From the NCBI GenBank assembly GCA_044226655.1, contig JBGAGO010000001.1, positions 1,240,001 through 1,304,000 on the forward strand: DNA of 64,000 nt, given 5' to 3'. Position numbers and translations under genes: made by a program. This DNA comes from JBEVOS01 sp044226655. GTDB taxonomy: Bacteria > Pseudomonadota > Alphaproteobacteria > Caulobacterales > Aquidulcibacteraceae. The notes below the pieces were generated by a model. That model made no database searches. It was not told the DNA's origin and saw only the letters and a list, made by a program, of their open reading frames with translations. This document shows positions 52,799-61,823 of this stretch, one piece after another (position 1 is the stretch's first letter; each line of letters starts with the position of its first letter).

Positions 52799-54868
52799 TC
52801 ACCAGATCAGCACGCGATCGGCCGGCGCGAGATAGAGCGCATCGCCCGGCTGAACGCCGAACGCCGCGTACCAGGCCTCCATGTTCCGCACCACGCCGTT
52901 GACGCGGAAGATCGAGGGCGAGTGCGGATCGGTGAGCGTCAGATTGCGCAGCCGCTCGTCGCGATATTTCGCGCGCCAGATTTGGCCGAAGCCGAGGAAG
53001 AAACGCTGCGCGGCGGTGATGCCGTCGATGTCGGGCGGCGTCTGCCCGTTAGTGGCCAGGCCATAGGCGTGGAGTGCGACTTGCAGGCCGCCATTGTCGC
53101 CGATGTTTTCCCCGCTGGTCAGGCTGCCGTTCACATGGATGCCCGGCAGCGCTTCGTAGGAATCGTATTGCGCGGCGAGTTTGTGCACCAGCACGCCGAA
53201 GCGCTCGACGTCCTGCGCATTCCACCAATCGCGCAGCACGCCATGGCCATCCGATTTGGCGCCCTGATCGTCGAAGCCATGGCCCATTTCGTGGCCGATC
53301 ACGGCGCCGATGCCGCCATAGTTCACCGCGAGATCGGCATTGGGATCGAAGAACGGCGCCTGCAGGATCGCGGCGGGGAAGCAGATTTCGTTGAATTTGG
53401 ATTCGTAATAGGCGTTCACGGTTTGCGGCAGGATGAGCCATTCATCGCGGTCCGTCGGATGGCCGAGCCGCGCGCGCTCTCGGCGCCATTCGAACACCGC
53501 GGCGCGGATCGAATTGCCGAACGCATCGCCGGCCTGCACGTCGAAGCCTGAATAGTCGCGCCAACGATCGGGATAGCCGATCTTCGGGCGGAACAGGCGC
53601 AGCTTTTCGAGCGCGGCCGTCTTGGTTTCCGCCGACATCCAATCGAGCGCCTGAATGCGCGCGGCGTACGCGCTGCGCATGTTCTCGACCAGAGCGAGCG
53701 CCTGCTGCTTGGCCTCCGGCGGGAAATGCCGCGCCACGTAGATCTGGCCAATGGCTTCGCCCAGCGCATCGTTCACGGCGTCGACGCCGCGGCGCCAGCG
53801 TTCGCGTTGTTGCGGCTGGCCGTTCAGCGTCTTGCCGAAGAAATCGAAATTCGCCGCGTCGACGTTTGACGGCAGCACATCGGCTTTGGCGTGCAGATAG
53901 TGGAAGGTGAGATAGGCCTTCCAGGTCGACAGCGGCGTGCGCCGGCAGAGCGCCGCAATCGGCCCGATGGCCGAAAGCTCGCGCACCACGAATTCCTGCT
54001 GATCGGCCAGTTCGGCGCCTTCGAGGAAGGCTGTCCACGGGAAGCGCGCATCGAGCGCGTCGAGTTCGGCGCGGGTTTTCAGATTGTAGACGCGGTCGCG
54101 CTGGCGGCGGTCCGCGATCGGCCAATGCAATTGCGCGATCTGGGTTTCGAAGGCGAACACCTGACGCGCCTTGGCCGCCGTGTTGGTCATGCCGCCAAGC
54201 GTCAGCACGCGCGCAATGTGCGCCTCATATTGCGCGCGGATTTGCACGAACTGGTCTTCGGTGCGGAGATAGAATTGCCGTTCGCCCAGGCCCAGCCCGC
54301 CATGCGTGATGTAGACGATGTAGCGATCGGGATTGCGCGCATCGGTATCGATGTAGAAGCCGATCGGGGACGCCACCGGCATGTCCGGGCGCGCGATCAG
54401 CCGCGCGATCTCGGTGTGATTGCCGAGCGCGGCGATGGCGGCGAGATCGGCCTGCGCGGGCTGCAGCCCCTTGGCGTCGATCGCGGCCTGATCGAGATAG
54501 GCGTTGTAGTAATCGGCGATCTTCTGCGCGTTCGTGCCGGGCGCGCCGCCGCTGTGCGCGACCTCTTCCACGATCGTCTTGACCGCGCGGTCGGCCTCGT
54601 CGTCGAGCACCTGGAACGAACCCCAGCTGGTGCGATCGGCCGGAATTTCCGTCGCATTGATCCAGCCGCCGTTCACATAGCGGAAGAAATCGTCGCCCGG
54701 CTTCACGCTGAGATCGCGCGCGCTGAGATCAACGCCCCAGGCGCCGATCTTCGGCGGCGTGGCCGGCGGCGCCGGCGCTGCGGGCGCGGCCGCGGGCGGC
54801 GCGTTCGCGCACGAAGCCAGGAAATAGGCGAAACTCGTGCCCAACAGGGCGCGACGATTGAGCTGCAT
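52799..54868 (-). CDS. M13-family metallopeptidase (neprilysin-like), lipoprotein
   Basis: This 689-residue zinc endopeptidase has an N-terminal lipoprotein signal (LLGTSFAYFLASCAN) and a Pro/Ala linker, then the M13 domain: PGDDFFRYVNGGWINATEIPAD, the zinc site HEMGH (His526, Glu527, His530) with GENIGDNGG carrying the third ligand. NAYYESKFNEICFPAAILQAPFF and the C-terminal ending RVLIW are also family traits. It is probably anchored in the periplasm. It is divergent from phoR with a 126-base gap. Confidence 0.93.
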   Translation of the reverse strand: MQLNRRALLGTSFAYFLASCANAPPAAAPAAPAPPATPPKIGAWGVDLSARDLSVKPGDDFFRYVNGGWINATEIPADRTSWGSFQVLDDEADRAVKTIVEEVAHSGGAPGTNAQKIADYYNAYLDQAAIDAKGLQPAQADLAAIAALGNHTEIARLIARPDMPVASPIGFYIDTDARNPDRYIVYITHGGLGLGERQFYLRTEDQFVQIRAQYEAHIARVLTLGGMTNTAAKARQVFAFETQIAQLHWPIADRRQRDRVYNLKTRAELDALDARFPWTAFLEGAELADQQEFVVRELSAIGPIAALCRRTPLSTWKAYLTFHYLHAKADVLPSNVDAANFDFFGKTLNGQPQQRERWRRGVDAVNDALGEAIGQIYVARHFPPEAKQQALALVENMRSAYAARIQALDWMSAETKTAALEKLRLFRPKIGYPDRWRDYSGFDVQAGDAFGNSIRAAVFEWRRERARLGHPTDRDEWLILPQTVNAYYESKFNEICFPAAILQAPFFDPNADLAVNYGGIGAVIGHEMGHGFDDQGAKSDGHGVLRDWWNAQDVERFGVLVHKLAAQYDSYEALPGIHVNGSLTSGENIGDNGGLQVALHAYGLATNGQTPPDIDGITAAQRFFLGFGQIWRAKYRDERLRNLTLTDPHSPSIFRVNGVVRNMEAWYAAFGVQPGDALYLAPADRVLIW

Positions 54869-54994
54869 CTTGGTCTCCGAAATCCCCTCGGCCCGCCGGC
54901 GGCGCGGCCTGATCTGAGGCGCTTATGTCCTGGATGGGGCTCCTAGCCGAAGCGCAATGCGACCAACAACAGAGGATTCCTCCGCGAATCGGCC

Positions 54995-56374
54995 ATGGTC
55001 GTTGCGCAGAAGGGCAGCGCACTCTACCTGCCGCTCAGGACCATGGCTCTTCCACCGCGCAGCGTTGCGCTCAGCACAGAGAACGTCGCCTGGGGCGCGG
55101 CCGCTGCGGCGGGCCTCGCCGGCGCCATGCTGCTGGCGGAGCGGCCGGTTGCAGCGCTGCTCGCCTTCGCGGCGGCCGGCGCGGCCGGCTTCATCGGCTG
55201 GCGCGCGCGCACGCCAGCCTCCGCCGTGCAGATTCCTGCCGCCCAGCGCGGCCAGGCGCCGCTGCGCGGGCTCGCCGCGCTGGCGCCCTTGCTCGAAGCC
55301 ATGCCGGAGGCGGCGCTGCTGGTCGATGCCGATGGCCGCATCGTGGGCTCGAACACGGTGGCGCGGACGCGGCTCAAATTCGATGCGGCCGGCCAGCGCC
55401 TGTCCTCGATCCTGCGCCAGCCCGATCTCTTGGACGCGGCGCATGAGGCCGCGCATGAAGGCGTCACGCGGACCATCGAATATGAAACGCTGGGGCCGGT
55501 TGAAGAGCACATGCGCTGCTACGTGGCGCCGGTGCAATGGGAGCGCGACCGCGCCGCGCTGATCGCGTTCCATGATGAAACCGCGCGCATCGCGACCGAA
55601 CGTCTGCGCGCCGATTTCCTCGCCAACGCCAGCCATGAATTGCGCACGCCTTTGGCCGCGCTGATGCTGCTGATCGAAACCATCGGCGGGCCCGCGCGCG
55701 ACAATGCCGAAGACCGGGCGCGCTTCCTCGCCATGATGCAGGTGCAGGGCGATCGCATGCGCCGGCTGATCGACGATCTGCTGTCGCTGTCGCGCATCGA
55801 ATTGGACGAGCACGTGCCGCCGTCCGATCGCGCCGACTTCGCCGCCGTCGCGCGCGAGGTCGCCGATGTGCTGGCCGCCGTCGCCGCCGATCGCAAGATC
55901 GTCTTCGCGGTGGAGACGCCGCCGGGCGGGGCCGAGGTCGTGGGCGATCGCTTCCAGCTGGTGCAGGTGGTCCAGAACCTTGTGGATAACGCCATCAAAT
56001 ACACGCCCGATGGCGGCGAGGTGCGCATCGAGGTCGGCCTGTGCGGGCCGCGTGAGGACGTGGTGGAGCAGGCCGGGCGGCGCTGGCCGGAGGCCGGCCG
56101 CATCGCGCTTTTGACGCCCGCGCCTGCGGCCAATCGCTCCTACGCCTATGTGCGCGTGACCGATCAGGGGCCGGGCATCGCGCGGCGGTTCCTGCCTAAG
56201 CTCGGCGCAAGATTTTTCCGCGTGGAACGCGAATTGGGCGAGGACCGGGGCGGAACCGGCCTCGGTCTCGCGATCGTGAAGCACATTGTTAACCGTCATC
56301 GCGGCGGCTTGCTGGTAGAATCCCAGCCCGGAAGGGGATCGGCGTTTGCGGCCTATGTTGAACGGGCGCCCTGA
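54995..56374 (+). CDS. phoR: Phosphate-regulon sensor histidine kinase PhoR
   Basis: This 459-residue kinase has two membrane helices (about 31-48 and 52-69), a PAS-like domain (LEAMPEAALLVDADGRIVGSN) and the HisKA domain with ASHELRTPL and the phospho-acceptor His214. The ATP-lid boxes follow: VQNLVDNAIKYTP (N), VRVTDQGPGIARRF (G1), GGTGLGLAIVKHIV (G2). It senses phosphate status through PhoU and PstB, and phosphorylates PhoB. An extra segment around 345-375 (LCGPREDVVEQAG) is unusual. The pst genes follow, but pstC and pstA are absent. Confidence 0.9.
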   Translation: MVVAQKGSALYLPLRTMALPPRSVALSTENVAWGAAAAAGLAGAMLLAERPVAALLAFAAAGAAGFIGWRARTPASAVQIPAAQRGQAPLRGLAALAPLLEAMPEAALLVDADGRIVGSNTVARTRLKFDAAGQRLSSILRQPDLLDAAHEAAHEGVTRTIEYETLGPVEEHMRCYVAPVQWERDRAALIAFHDETARIATERLRADFLANASHELRTPLAALMLLIETIGGPARDNAEDRARFLAMMQVQGDRMRRLIDDLLSLSRIELDEHVPPSDRADFAAVAREVADVLAAVAADRKIVFAVETPPGGAEVVGDRFQLVQVVQNLVDNAIKYTPDGGEVRIEVGLCGPREDVVEQAGRRWPEAGRIALLTPAPAANRSYAYVRVTDQGPGIARRFLPKLGARFFRVERELGEDRGGTGLGLAIVKHIVNRHRGGLLVESQPGRGSAFAAYVERAP

Positions 56375-56406
56375 TATCCGAATCCGCGCTTCCTATATGA
56401 CGGCGG

Positions 56407-56424
56407 TCGTCATCAGACTGTCAT
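56407..56424 (+). promoter_or_regulatory. Pho box candidate upstream of pstB
   Basis: TCGTCAT (56407-56413) and CTGTCAT (56418-56424) are direct repeats 11 bases apart, matching the PhoB box of CTGTCAT-type half-sites; the first half has two mismatches. It is about 55 bases before pstB and fits PhoB control of pstB-phoU-phoB. Confidence 0.6.
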
Positions 56425-56479
56425 TCAAGGCCTCTAAGAGCCCGCCCGTGGGGGCGTGGACTTGGAAGGGCGAGGGCAC

Positions 56480-57337
56480 ATGGACCGGACAACCGCAGAC
56501 GAGCGCGAGGCGACTGGCGCATCGATTCCGGCGCTGTCCGCGCCAGTGGTGAGCAGCGGGCCGGATTCCGCCGCCAACAACGCCTCCAAGGCGATCGCGC
56601 GCGACGTTTCCGTGTTCTACGGTCCCAAGCAGGCGCTGTTTAACGTCAATATCGAAATTCCGGACAAAGCCGTGACCGCGTTCATTGGCCCGTCCGGCTG
56701 CGGCAAGACCACGTTCCTGCGCTGCATCAACCGCATGAACGACACCATCGATAAGTGCCGGATCACCGGCGCGATCGAGATTGACGGCAAGAACGTTTAC
56801 GCCCGCAGCGTCGATCCGGTGCTGCTGCGCGCCCGCGTGGGCATGGTGTTCCAGAAGCCGAACCCGTTCCCGAAATCGATCTACGAAAACGTGGCCTATG
56901 GTCCGCGCATCCACGCGCTGACCAAGTCCAAGGCCGAGATGGATGTGATCGTCGAAAAATCGCTGCGGCGCGCCGGCCTCTGGGATGAGGTGAAGGACCG
57001 CCTGGATCATTCCGGCGCCGGCCTCTCCGGCGGCCAGCAGCAGCGCCTCGTGATCGCGCGCACCATCGCGGTGGATCCCGACATCATCCTGATGGACGAG
57101 CCGTGCTCGGCGCTCGATCCGATCGCGACCGCCAAGGTCGAAGAGCTGATGGACGAGCTGCGCGAAAATTATTGCATCGTCATCGTCACGCACTCGATGG
57201 CGCAGGCCGCGCGCGTCTCGCAGCGCACGGCGTTCTTCCACCTCGGCAATCTGGTCGAGGCCGGCCCGACGGCGGATATCTTCACCAACCCGCGCGATCA
57301 GCGTACGCAGGATTATATTACGGGCCGCTTCGGATGA
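56480..57337 (+). CDS. pstB: Phosphate ABC transporter ATP-binding protein PstB
   Basis: This 285-residue ATPase drives high-affinity phosphate import and takes part in PhoR signalling. It has Walker A GPSGCGKT (70-77), LSGGQQQRL, and Walker B IILMDEPCSALDP. The N-terminus has a 35-residue polar extension. A GTG at 56456 is in frame; I prefer the ATG at 56480. phoU overlaps its end (ATGA at 57334). The cognate permeases PstC and PstA and the binding protein PstS are not in the window. Confidence 0.95.
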   Translation: MDRTTADEREATGASIPALSAPVVSSGPDSAANNASKAIARDVSVFYGPKQALFNVNIEIPDKAVTAFIGPSGCGKTTFLRCINRMNDTIDKCRITGAIEIDGKNVYARSVDPVLLRARVGMVFQKPNPFPKSIYENVAYGPRIHALTKSKAEMDVIVEKSLRRAGLWDEVKDRLDHSGAGLSGGQQQRLVIARTIAVDPDIILMDEPCSALDPIATAKVEELMDELRENYCIVIVTHSMAQAARVSQRTAFFHLGNLVEAGPTADIFTNPRDQRTQDYITGRFG

Positions 57338-58047
57338 AGGCTTCGATGCCGGATCATACCGTCAAGTCCTATCAGGAAGAACTCGACGGCTTGTGCAAGG
57401 AAGTCGAGCGCATGGGCGGCTTGGCCGAGACCTGCGTGAGCGATTCCCTGCAGGCGGTGGCGCGCCGCGACACCGCGCTCGCCCAAGCCGTGATCGAACG
57501 CGACATCAAGATCGATCAGGCCCAGCGCGAGGTCGAGCGCCGCGCCGTACGCCTCTTCGCATTGCGCCAGCCGATGGCCGTCGATCTGCGCGAAGTGCTC
57601 TCGGCCTGGCGCATCTCCAGCGATCTCGAGCGCGTCGGCGATCTGGCCAAGAACATCAGCAAGCGCGCGCTGGTCATCAATCAGGCCGATCCGATCGCGC
57701 TGACGCGCAGCATCGAGCGCATGGGCCGCATCGCCTCGGGCCAGCTCAAGCAAGTGCTCGACGCCTACGCCAATCGCGACGTGCCCGCCGCTATCGCCGT
57801 CTGGTTCCAGGATGAGGATCTCGACGCGCACTACAATTCGCTGTTCCGCGAATTGCTGACCTACATGATGGAAGACCCGCGCAAGATCAGCGCCAGCGCG
57901 CATCTTCTGTTCATCGCCAAGAACGTCGAACGGATCGGCGATCACTGCACCAATATCGCCGAAACCGTGCACTATCTGGTGACGGCCGAAGAGATCACCA
58001 AAGAGCGGCCGAAATCGGATTCGACCGCGTCGGAGGCCGATGAGTGA
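57334..58047 (+). CDS. phoU: Phosphate signalling regulator PhoU
   Basis: This 237-residue helical protein of two PhoU repeats binds metal and restrains PhoR when phosphate is sufficient. Recognised parts are SYQEELDGLCKEVERMGGLAE, VIERDIKIDQAQREVERRA, RQPMAVDLREVLSAWRISSDLERVGDLAKNI and FIAKNVERIGDHCTNIAE (metal-binding motifs ERxxD). The start at 57334 overlaps the pstB stop; an ATG at 57346 is also possible. Its end overlaps the phoB start (GTGA). Confidence 0.94.
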   Translation: MKASMPDHTVKSYQEELDGLCKEVERMGGLAETCVSDSLQAVARRDTALAQAVIERDIKIDQAQREVERRAVRLFALRQPMAVDLREVLSAWRISSDLERVGDLAKNISKRALVINQADPIALTRSIERMGRIASGQLKQVLDAYANRDVPAAIAVWFQDEDLDAHYNSLFRELLTYMMEDPRKISASAHLLFIAKNVERIGDHCTNIAETVHYLVTAEEITKERPKSDSTASEADE

Positions 58048-58730
58048 GCGGACATGTGCTCGTCGTCGAGGATGATCAGGCGCTCTCCTCGCTGCTGAAA
58101 TACAATCTCGAGAAGGAAGGCTATCGCGTCTCCGTCGCGGGAGATGGCGAAGAGGCTTTGCTGCTCGCCGAGGAAGCGCCGCCGGATTTGGTGCTGCTCG
58201 ATTGGATGCTGCCCAAGGCGCCCGGCATCGAAGTGTGCCGGCGCCTCCGCTTGCGCAACGAAACCCGCAACACGCCTATCGTCATGCTCACCGCGCGCGG
58301 CGAAGAGAGCGAACGCATTCGCGGCCTCGACACCGGCGCCGACGATTACCTCACCAAGCCGTTCTCGATGGTGGAGCTCCTGGCGCGCCTGCGCGCCGTG
58401 ATGCGGCGCATTCGCCCGGCGCTGGCCGACGATAAGCTCAGCGTCGGCGATATCGTGATGGACCGCGTGGCCCACCGCGTGCGCCGCGGCGGCAAAGAGG
58501 TGCATCTGGGGCCGACTGAATTCCGCCTGCTCGAACATCTGATGCGCAATCCCGGCCGCGTGTTCTCGCGCGAGCAATTGCTCGACGCGGTCTGGGGCTC
58601 GGATGTCTACGTCGAAGCGCGCACGGTCGACGTCCATATCGGCCGCCTGCGCAAGGCGCTGGGCGGGGGCGAGCCCGATCCGATCCGCACCGTGCGCAGC
58701 GCCGGCTACGCGATCGACGTCGAACACTGA
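58044..58730 (+). CDS. phoB: Phosphate-regulon response regulator PhoB
   Basis: This 228-residue regulator has an OmpR-type receiver with Asp53 in LVLLDWMLP and Lys105 in YLTKPFS, then a winged-helix DNA-binding domain ending HIGRLRKALGGGEPDPIRTVRSAGYAID. It activates phosphate-starvation genes at Pho boxes such as that at 56407. It starts with GTG, overlapping phoU by four bases, so it is translated from the same transcript. Confidence 0.95.
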   Translation: MSGHVLVVEDDQALSSLLKYNLEKEGYRVSVAGDGEEALLLAEEAPPDLVLLDWMLPKAPGIEVCRRLRLRNETRNTPIVMLTARGEESERIRGLDTGADDYLTKPFSMVELLARLRAVMRRIRPALADDKLSVGDIVMDRVAHRVRRGGKEVHLGPTEFRLLEHLMRNPGRVFSREQLLDAVWGSDVYVEARTVDVHIGRLRKALGGGEPDPIRTVRSAGYAIDVEH

Positions 58731-58849
58731 GGCGCAATTGGGCGCCGGCGCCCAAGAGCTAAGCTGCCAAATCAGAAGCCACGCGCGGCGATTGTAATCG
58801 CGCGCGAGTCGCGCGCCTGTCCGCGTAACACCTCAGGCGGAGGGGCTTC

Positions 58850-60688
58850 ATGACGGACCCAGAGGCGCTGGCGGACGGCCCGATCGGCGCGTTCCTGCGT
58901 GAGGCGCAGGCGCGCTTTGCAGCGCTCGGCGGCGGCGAGGTCGCCACCTACATTCCCGAACTCGGCAAGGCCGATCCGAACCTGTTTGGTCTCGCCATCG
59001 CGACCGTCGATGGCAAAGTCTACACGGCCGGCGATTCCGATGCGGCGTTCACGATCCAATCGGTCTCCAAGCCGTTCATGTACGGGCTCGCGCTCGAAAC
59101 GCTCGGCCGCGCGGCGGTGATGAAGCATGTCGGCGTCGAGCCGACGGGCGCGGCGTTCAACGCTACCGTGTTCGACGAAGACAACAACCGCCCCAGCAAT
59201 CCGATGGTCAATGCCGGCGCCATCGCCGTCTCTGCGTTGGTCAAGGGCGAGACCTATGCCGAGCGGCGGCGCGTGATGCAGGGGCTGTTCTCGCGCTTCG
59301 CCGGCCGCCCGCTCGACATCGATGAGAGCGTGTTCCGCTCCGAGCGCGAAACCGGGGACCGCAACCGCGCCATCGCCGCGCTGATGCGTCAGGCCGCCAT
59401 GCTCGACGGCGATACCGACGAAATCCTCGATCTCTATTTCAGCCAATGCTCGGTGCTGGTCACCACGCGCGATCTGGCGCTGATGGCGGCGGCGCTCGCC
59501 AATGACGGCGTGCATCCGCAAACCGGTGCGCGCGTGCTCGCCGCCGAATGCGTGGCCGATGTGCTCACCGTGATGCACTCGTGCGGCATGTACAATTACG
59601 CCGGCGAATGGTCGTTCGATGTCGGCATTCCGGCCAAGAGCGGCGTCGCCGGCGCCATCATCGGCGTGGTGCCAGGCCAGATGGGGCTGGCGGCGTTTTC
59701 CCCGCCGCTCGACCGCGTCGGCAACAGCGTGCGCGGCATCGCCGCGTTCAAGCAGATCGCGCAGAGCTTCGGCCTGCACGTGTTCCGCACGCCGCCGCAC
59801 AGCGGCGAGGTGATCCGGCGCGAATTATCCGGCGCGACGATCCGCTCCAAGCGCCGCCGTCCCGCGGCCGATCGCGCCATTCTGGCTGAGCAAGGCGAAC
59901 GCATCCGTCTGCTCGAAGCGCAGGGCGCGCTGTTCTTCGGCTCCGCGGAGCGTCTGTTGCGGCGCGTCGGCGAACTCGAAGGCGCGTGTGACTACCTCAT
60001 CATCGATATGCGGCGCGCTAGCCCTGCGGATGCGGCGGCGCTGCATCTGATGAAGCTGGCCGTGGAGCAGGCGCGCGCTTCGGGGCGCCATCTCCTGTTC
60101 TGCGAACTGGGCCGCGTGTTCTCGCCGCTGGCCGATGAGATCACCTTCGTGCCGGGCAGCGTGGCGGTGTTCGACACCAGCGATTCCGCGCTCGAATGGT
60201 GCGAGGATCAGCTCATCGCGGCGAGCGAGCACAGCGGCGGGCAGGCGGCCTTGGCGCTGGCGCAGCTCGACGTGTTTCGCGGCCTATCGCGCGAGAGCGT
60301 GAAGGCGCTGGAATCGCTGGCGCGGCCATTTTCGTTTGAAGCCGGGCAGTACATTTTTCGCGAGGGCGATCCGGCGCGCCTCTTCTTCGTGGTGGCGCAG
60401 GGCGCGGCGAGCGTGCGGCTGCCGCTCGAGAATGGCGGCTTCGTGCGCGTGGTGTCGTTCGGCCCCGGCGCCACGGTGGGCGAGATGGCGCTGCTCGACG
60501 GCGGCGCGCGCTCGGCCGATGTCGTCGCCGATACGCGGGTGGTTTGCTACGGCTTCGCGATCGAGGATTTGCGCGCGCTCGCCGCCGCCGCGCCCGATCT
60601 CTTCGGCGCCGTGATGTTCAACATCGCCGCCGACCTCGCCGAACGCCTGCGCGCCGTCAACGCCGAGGTCCGCGCGCTGAAGCAATGA
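58850..60688 (+). CDS. glsA: Three-domain glutaminase: GlsA + STAS + cyclic nucleotide-binding
   Basis: This 612-residue protein has an N-terminal serine-type glutaminase (residues 1-310), which hydrolyses glutamine to glutamate. The catalytic SVSKPF (Ser71, Lys74), VNAGAIAVSALVKG, MYNYAGEWSFDVGIPAKSGVAGAI are intact. A STAS domain spans about 345-460 (YLIIDMRRASPADAAAL). The last 145 residues form a CRP-type cyclic nucleotide domain with GEMALLDGGARSADVVAD, including the Glu and Arg that bind cAMP or cGMP. Activity might be tuned by a nucleotide messenger; this is inference. It follows phoB by 119 bases. Confidence 0.9.
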   Translation: MTDPEALADGPIGAFLREAQARFAALGGGEVATYIPELGKADPNLFGLAIATVDGKVYTAGDSDAAFTIQSVSKPFMYGLALETLGRAAVMKHVGVEPTGAAFNATVFDEDNNRPSNPMVNAGAIAVSALVKGETYAERRRVMQGLFSRFAGRPLDIDESVFRSERETGDRNRAIAALMRQAAMLDGDTDEILDLYFSQCSVLVTTRDLALMAAALANDGVHPQTGARVLAAECVADVLTVMHSCGMYNYAGEWSFDVGIPAKSGVAGAIIGVVPGQMGLAAFSPPLDRVGNSVRGIAAFKQIAQSFGLHVFRTPPHSGEVIRRELSGATIRSKRRRPAADRAILAEQGERIRLLEAQGALFFGSAERLLRRVGELEGACDYLIIDMRRASPADAAALHLMKLAVEQARASGRHLLFCELGRVFSPLADEITFVPGSVAVFDTSDSALEWCEDQLIAASEHSGGQAALALAQLDVFRGLSRESVKALESLARPFSFEAGQYIFREGDPARLFFVVAQGAASVRLPLENGGFVRVVSFGPGATVGEMALLDGGARSADVVADTRVVCYGFAIEDLRALAAAAPDLFGAVMFNIAADLAERLRAVNAEVRALKQ

Positions 60689-60695
60689 TCTCTTT

Positions 60696-60750
60696 CCTCC
60701 CCCTGCAAGGGGGAGGTGCTCCGCGTAGCGGCGTGGAGGGGGTCAGCCAC
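60696..60750. repeat. Type A palindrome with flank, downstream of glsA
   Basis: CCTCCCCCTGCAAGGGGGAGG at 60696-60716 is a perfect palindrome apart from its loop, followed by GTGGAGGGGGTCAGCC to 60750. It is one arm of the type A repeat and may stop glsA transcription. Confidence 0.65.
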
Positions 60751-60807
60751 CTGCATCAGGCCGTCTCGTGAAGCGCCTGATTTGTAGTTAGGCGGCCGGG
60801 GATCGTT

Positions 60808-60962
60808 CCCCCTCCCCGCGAGGGGAGGGGGCAGGGGGTGGGGTGAAGCCCAACATTGGAAAATGTCTGCGTCGCGCGCGGCCATGAGTTTTTTTGCGCG
60901 AAACGTCAGGCGCCGCGTTTCACCCCACCCCTCGATCCCCTCCCCCCGCGGGGAGGGGAGGG
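60808..60962. repeat. Inverted repeat pair (type A variant) before gcrA
   Basis: Left arm CCCCCTCCCC-GCGA-GGGGAGGGGG (60808-60831) plus GGGTGGGGTGA; right arm 60921-60962 starts TCACCCCACCCCTCGAT and ends with a palindromic CCCTCCCC segment. A 75-base core with no gene that I can support lies between the arms. Confidence 0.7.
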
Positions 60963-60969
60963 CCGCTCC

Positions 60970-61007
60970 AAAACAAAAAGCGCCGCGATCTATCGGACCG
61001 CGGCGCT
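60970..61007 (-). terminator. Intrinsic terminator of gcrA
   Basis: On the gcrA strand AGCGCCGCG (61007-60999) pairs with CGCGGCGCT (60987-60979), and TTTTGTTTT follows. It lies 22 bases after the gcrA stop. Confidence 0.8.
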
Positions 61008-61029
61008 TCTGATTGAGACGGATGGAGCC

Positions 61030-61542
61030 TTACATCGCGCCGAGGCGGAGCATGCGGCGCAGTTCGTCGGGCTGCTGCTCGGTGCGGCGGCGGCGGGCCT
61101 GGCTGGGCTGGTAGGCCAAGCGGGCATGATCGGCGCAATAGGGGCCGGTCCCATTGGCGTCGCGGCCGCAGAAGGCGAAATCCGCATCCGGCGGATCGCC
61201 GATCGGGAATTTGCACATGCGGTCATTCAAGGTGAGCACGGAGGCGGTGGCGCCGTCCTCCAGCACCAGCGGATCGAGGTGTGGCACGGCGACGGCCGGC
61301 AGGTTCGTCGCGGTGCGCAGGCGCGGCGCAGACGGGCCGGGCAGCGGCCGCGGCCGGGCGGCGCGCACGGGCCGCTTGGCTGGGCGCGATGGCGTGGCGC
61401 GGCCGGCCAATCCAAGCCGGTGCACTTTGCCGATCACGGCGTTGCGGGTGACCCCGCCCAATTGCTTGGCGATCTGGGAGGCGGAAAGGCCCTCCGTCCA
61501 AAGCTTGCGCAGGAGCGAGACTCGTTCTTCGGTCCAACCCAT
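61030..61542 (-). CDS. gcrA: GcrA cell-cycle regulator
   Basis: This 170-residue protein belongs to GcrA, an alphaproteobacterial regulator that binds sigma-70 RNA polymerase and promoters with methylated GANTC. The N-terminal HTH is GWTEERVSLLRKLWTEGLSA then SQIAKQLGGVTRNAVIGKVHRLGLAGR. A Pro/Arg-rich linker (50-75) leads to the C-terminal sigma-contacting region: MCKFPIGDP, DFAFCGRDANG, YCADHARLAYQ (Cys110, Cys125, Cys136, His139). Length and ends are typical. Its terminator lies after the stop. Upstream, two overlapping GANTC sites lie 144 bases from the start. Confidence 0.97.
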   Translation of the reverse strand: MGWTEERVSLLRKLWTEGLSASQIAKQLGGVTRNAVIGKVHRLGLAGRATPSRPAKRPVRAARPRPLPGPSAPRLRTATNLPAVAVPHLDPLVLEDGATASVLTLNDRMCKFPIGDPPDADFAFCGRDANGTGPYCADHARLAYQPSQARRRRTEQQPDELRRMLRLGAM

Positions 61543-61685
61543 TCCTGTACCCCCTGATCCAAATCGCCCTTGCGGGCTACAGCCACCACTCGCCCCTTCA
61601 GCGAGTTATCCCAAAGATATGGTGCCTGCGACTTCTTCGGGGCACAAGACCTAGTAGGCCTGTTTTGCTTGACAATCCCCAGAGC

Positions 61686-61695
61686 GATTCGAATC
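61686..61695. promoter_or_regulatory. Double GANTC (CcrM-type) site upstream of gcrA
   Basis: GATTC (61686-61690) and GAATC (61691-61695) abut to form GATTCGAATC. CcrM methylates GANTC in alphaproteobacteria, and GcrA-bound promoters carry methylated GANTC. A DnaA-box-like TTATCCCAA lies at 61606-61614 (7 of 9 to TTATCCACA). Both sit in the 281-base divergent gap between gcrA and the permease. Confidence 0.4.
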
Positions 61696-61823
61696 ACTCA
61701 CAGGATGTTCAAAGCCTCCCAGGCGCCCCACATCCCTTGAAGTCCTTGAGCGGACAGGGCTTTGAGGGCCTAGTTAATAAATTCCGCCCGAAATCCGTTA
61801 AGAAAGCGTGAAGGCCGCAGTCT

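Noticed and set aside
53891..54946. Plus-strand frame opposite the M13 peptidase
   Set aside because: Antisense shadow without domain or start signal.
61680..61700. tRNA T-arm-like GATTCGAATC
   Set aside because: No acceptor, anticodon or D arm around it; better explained as adjoining GANTC sites.
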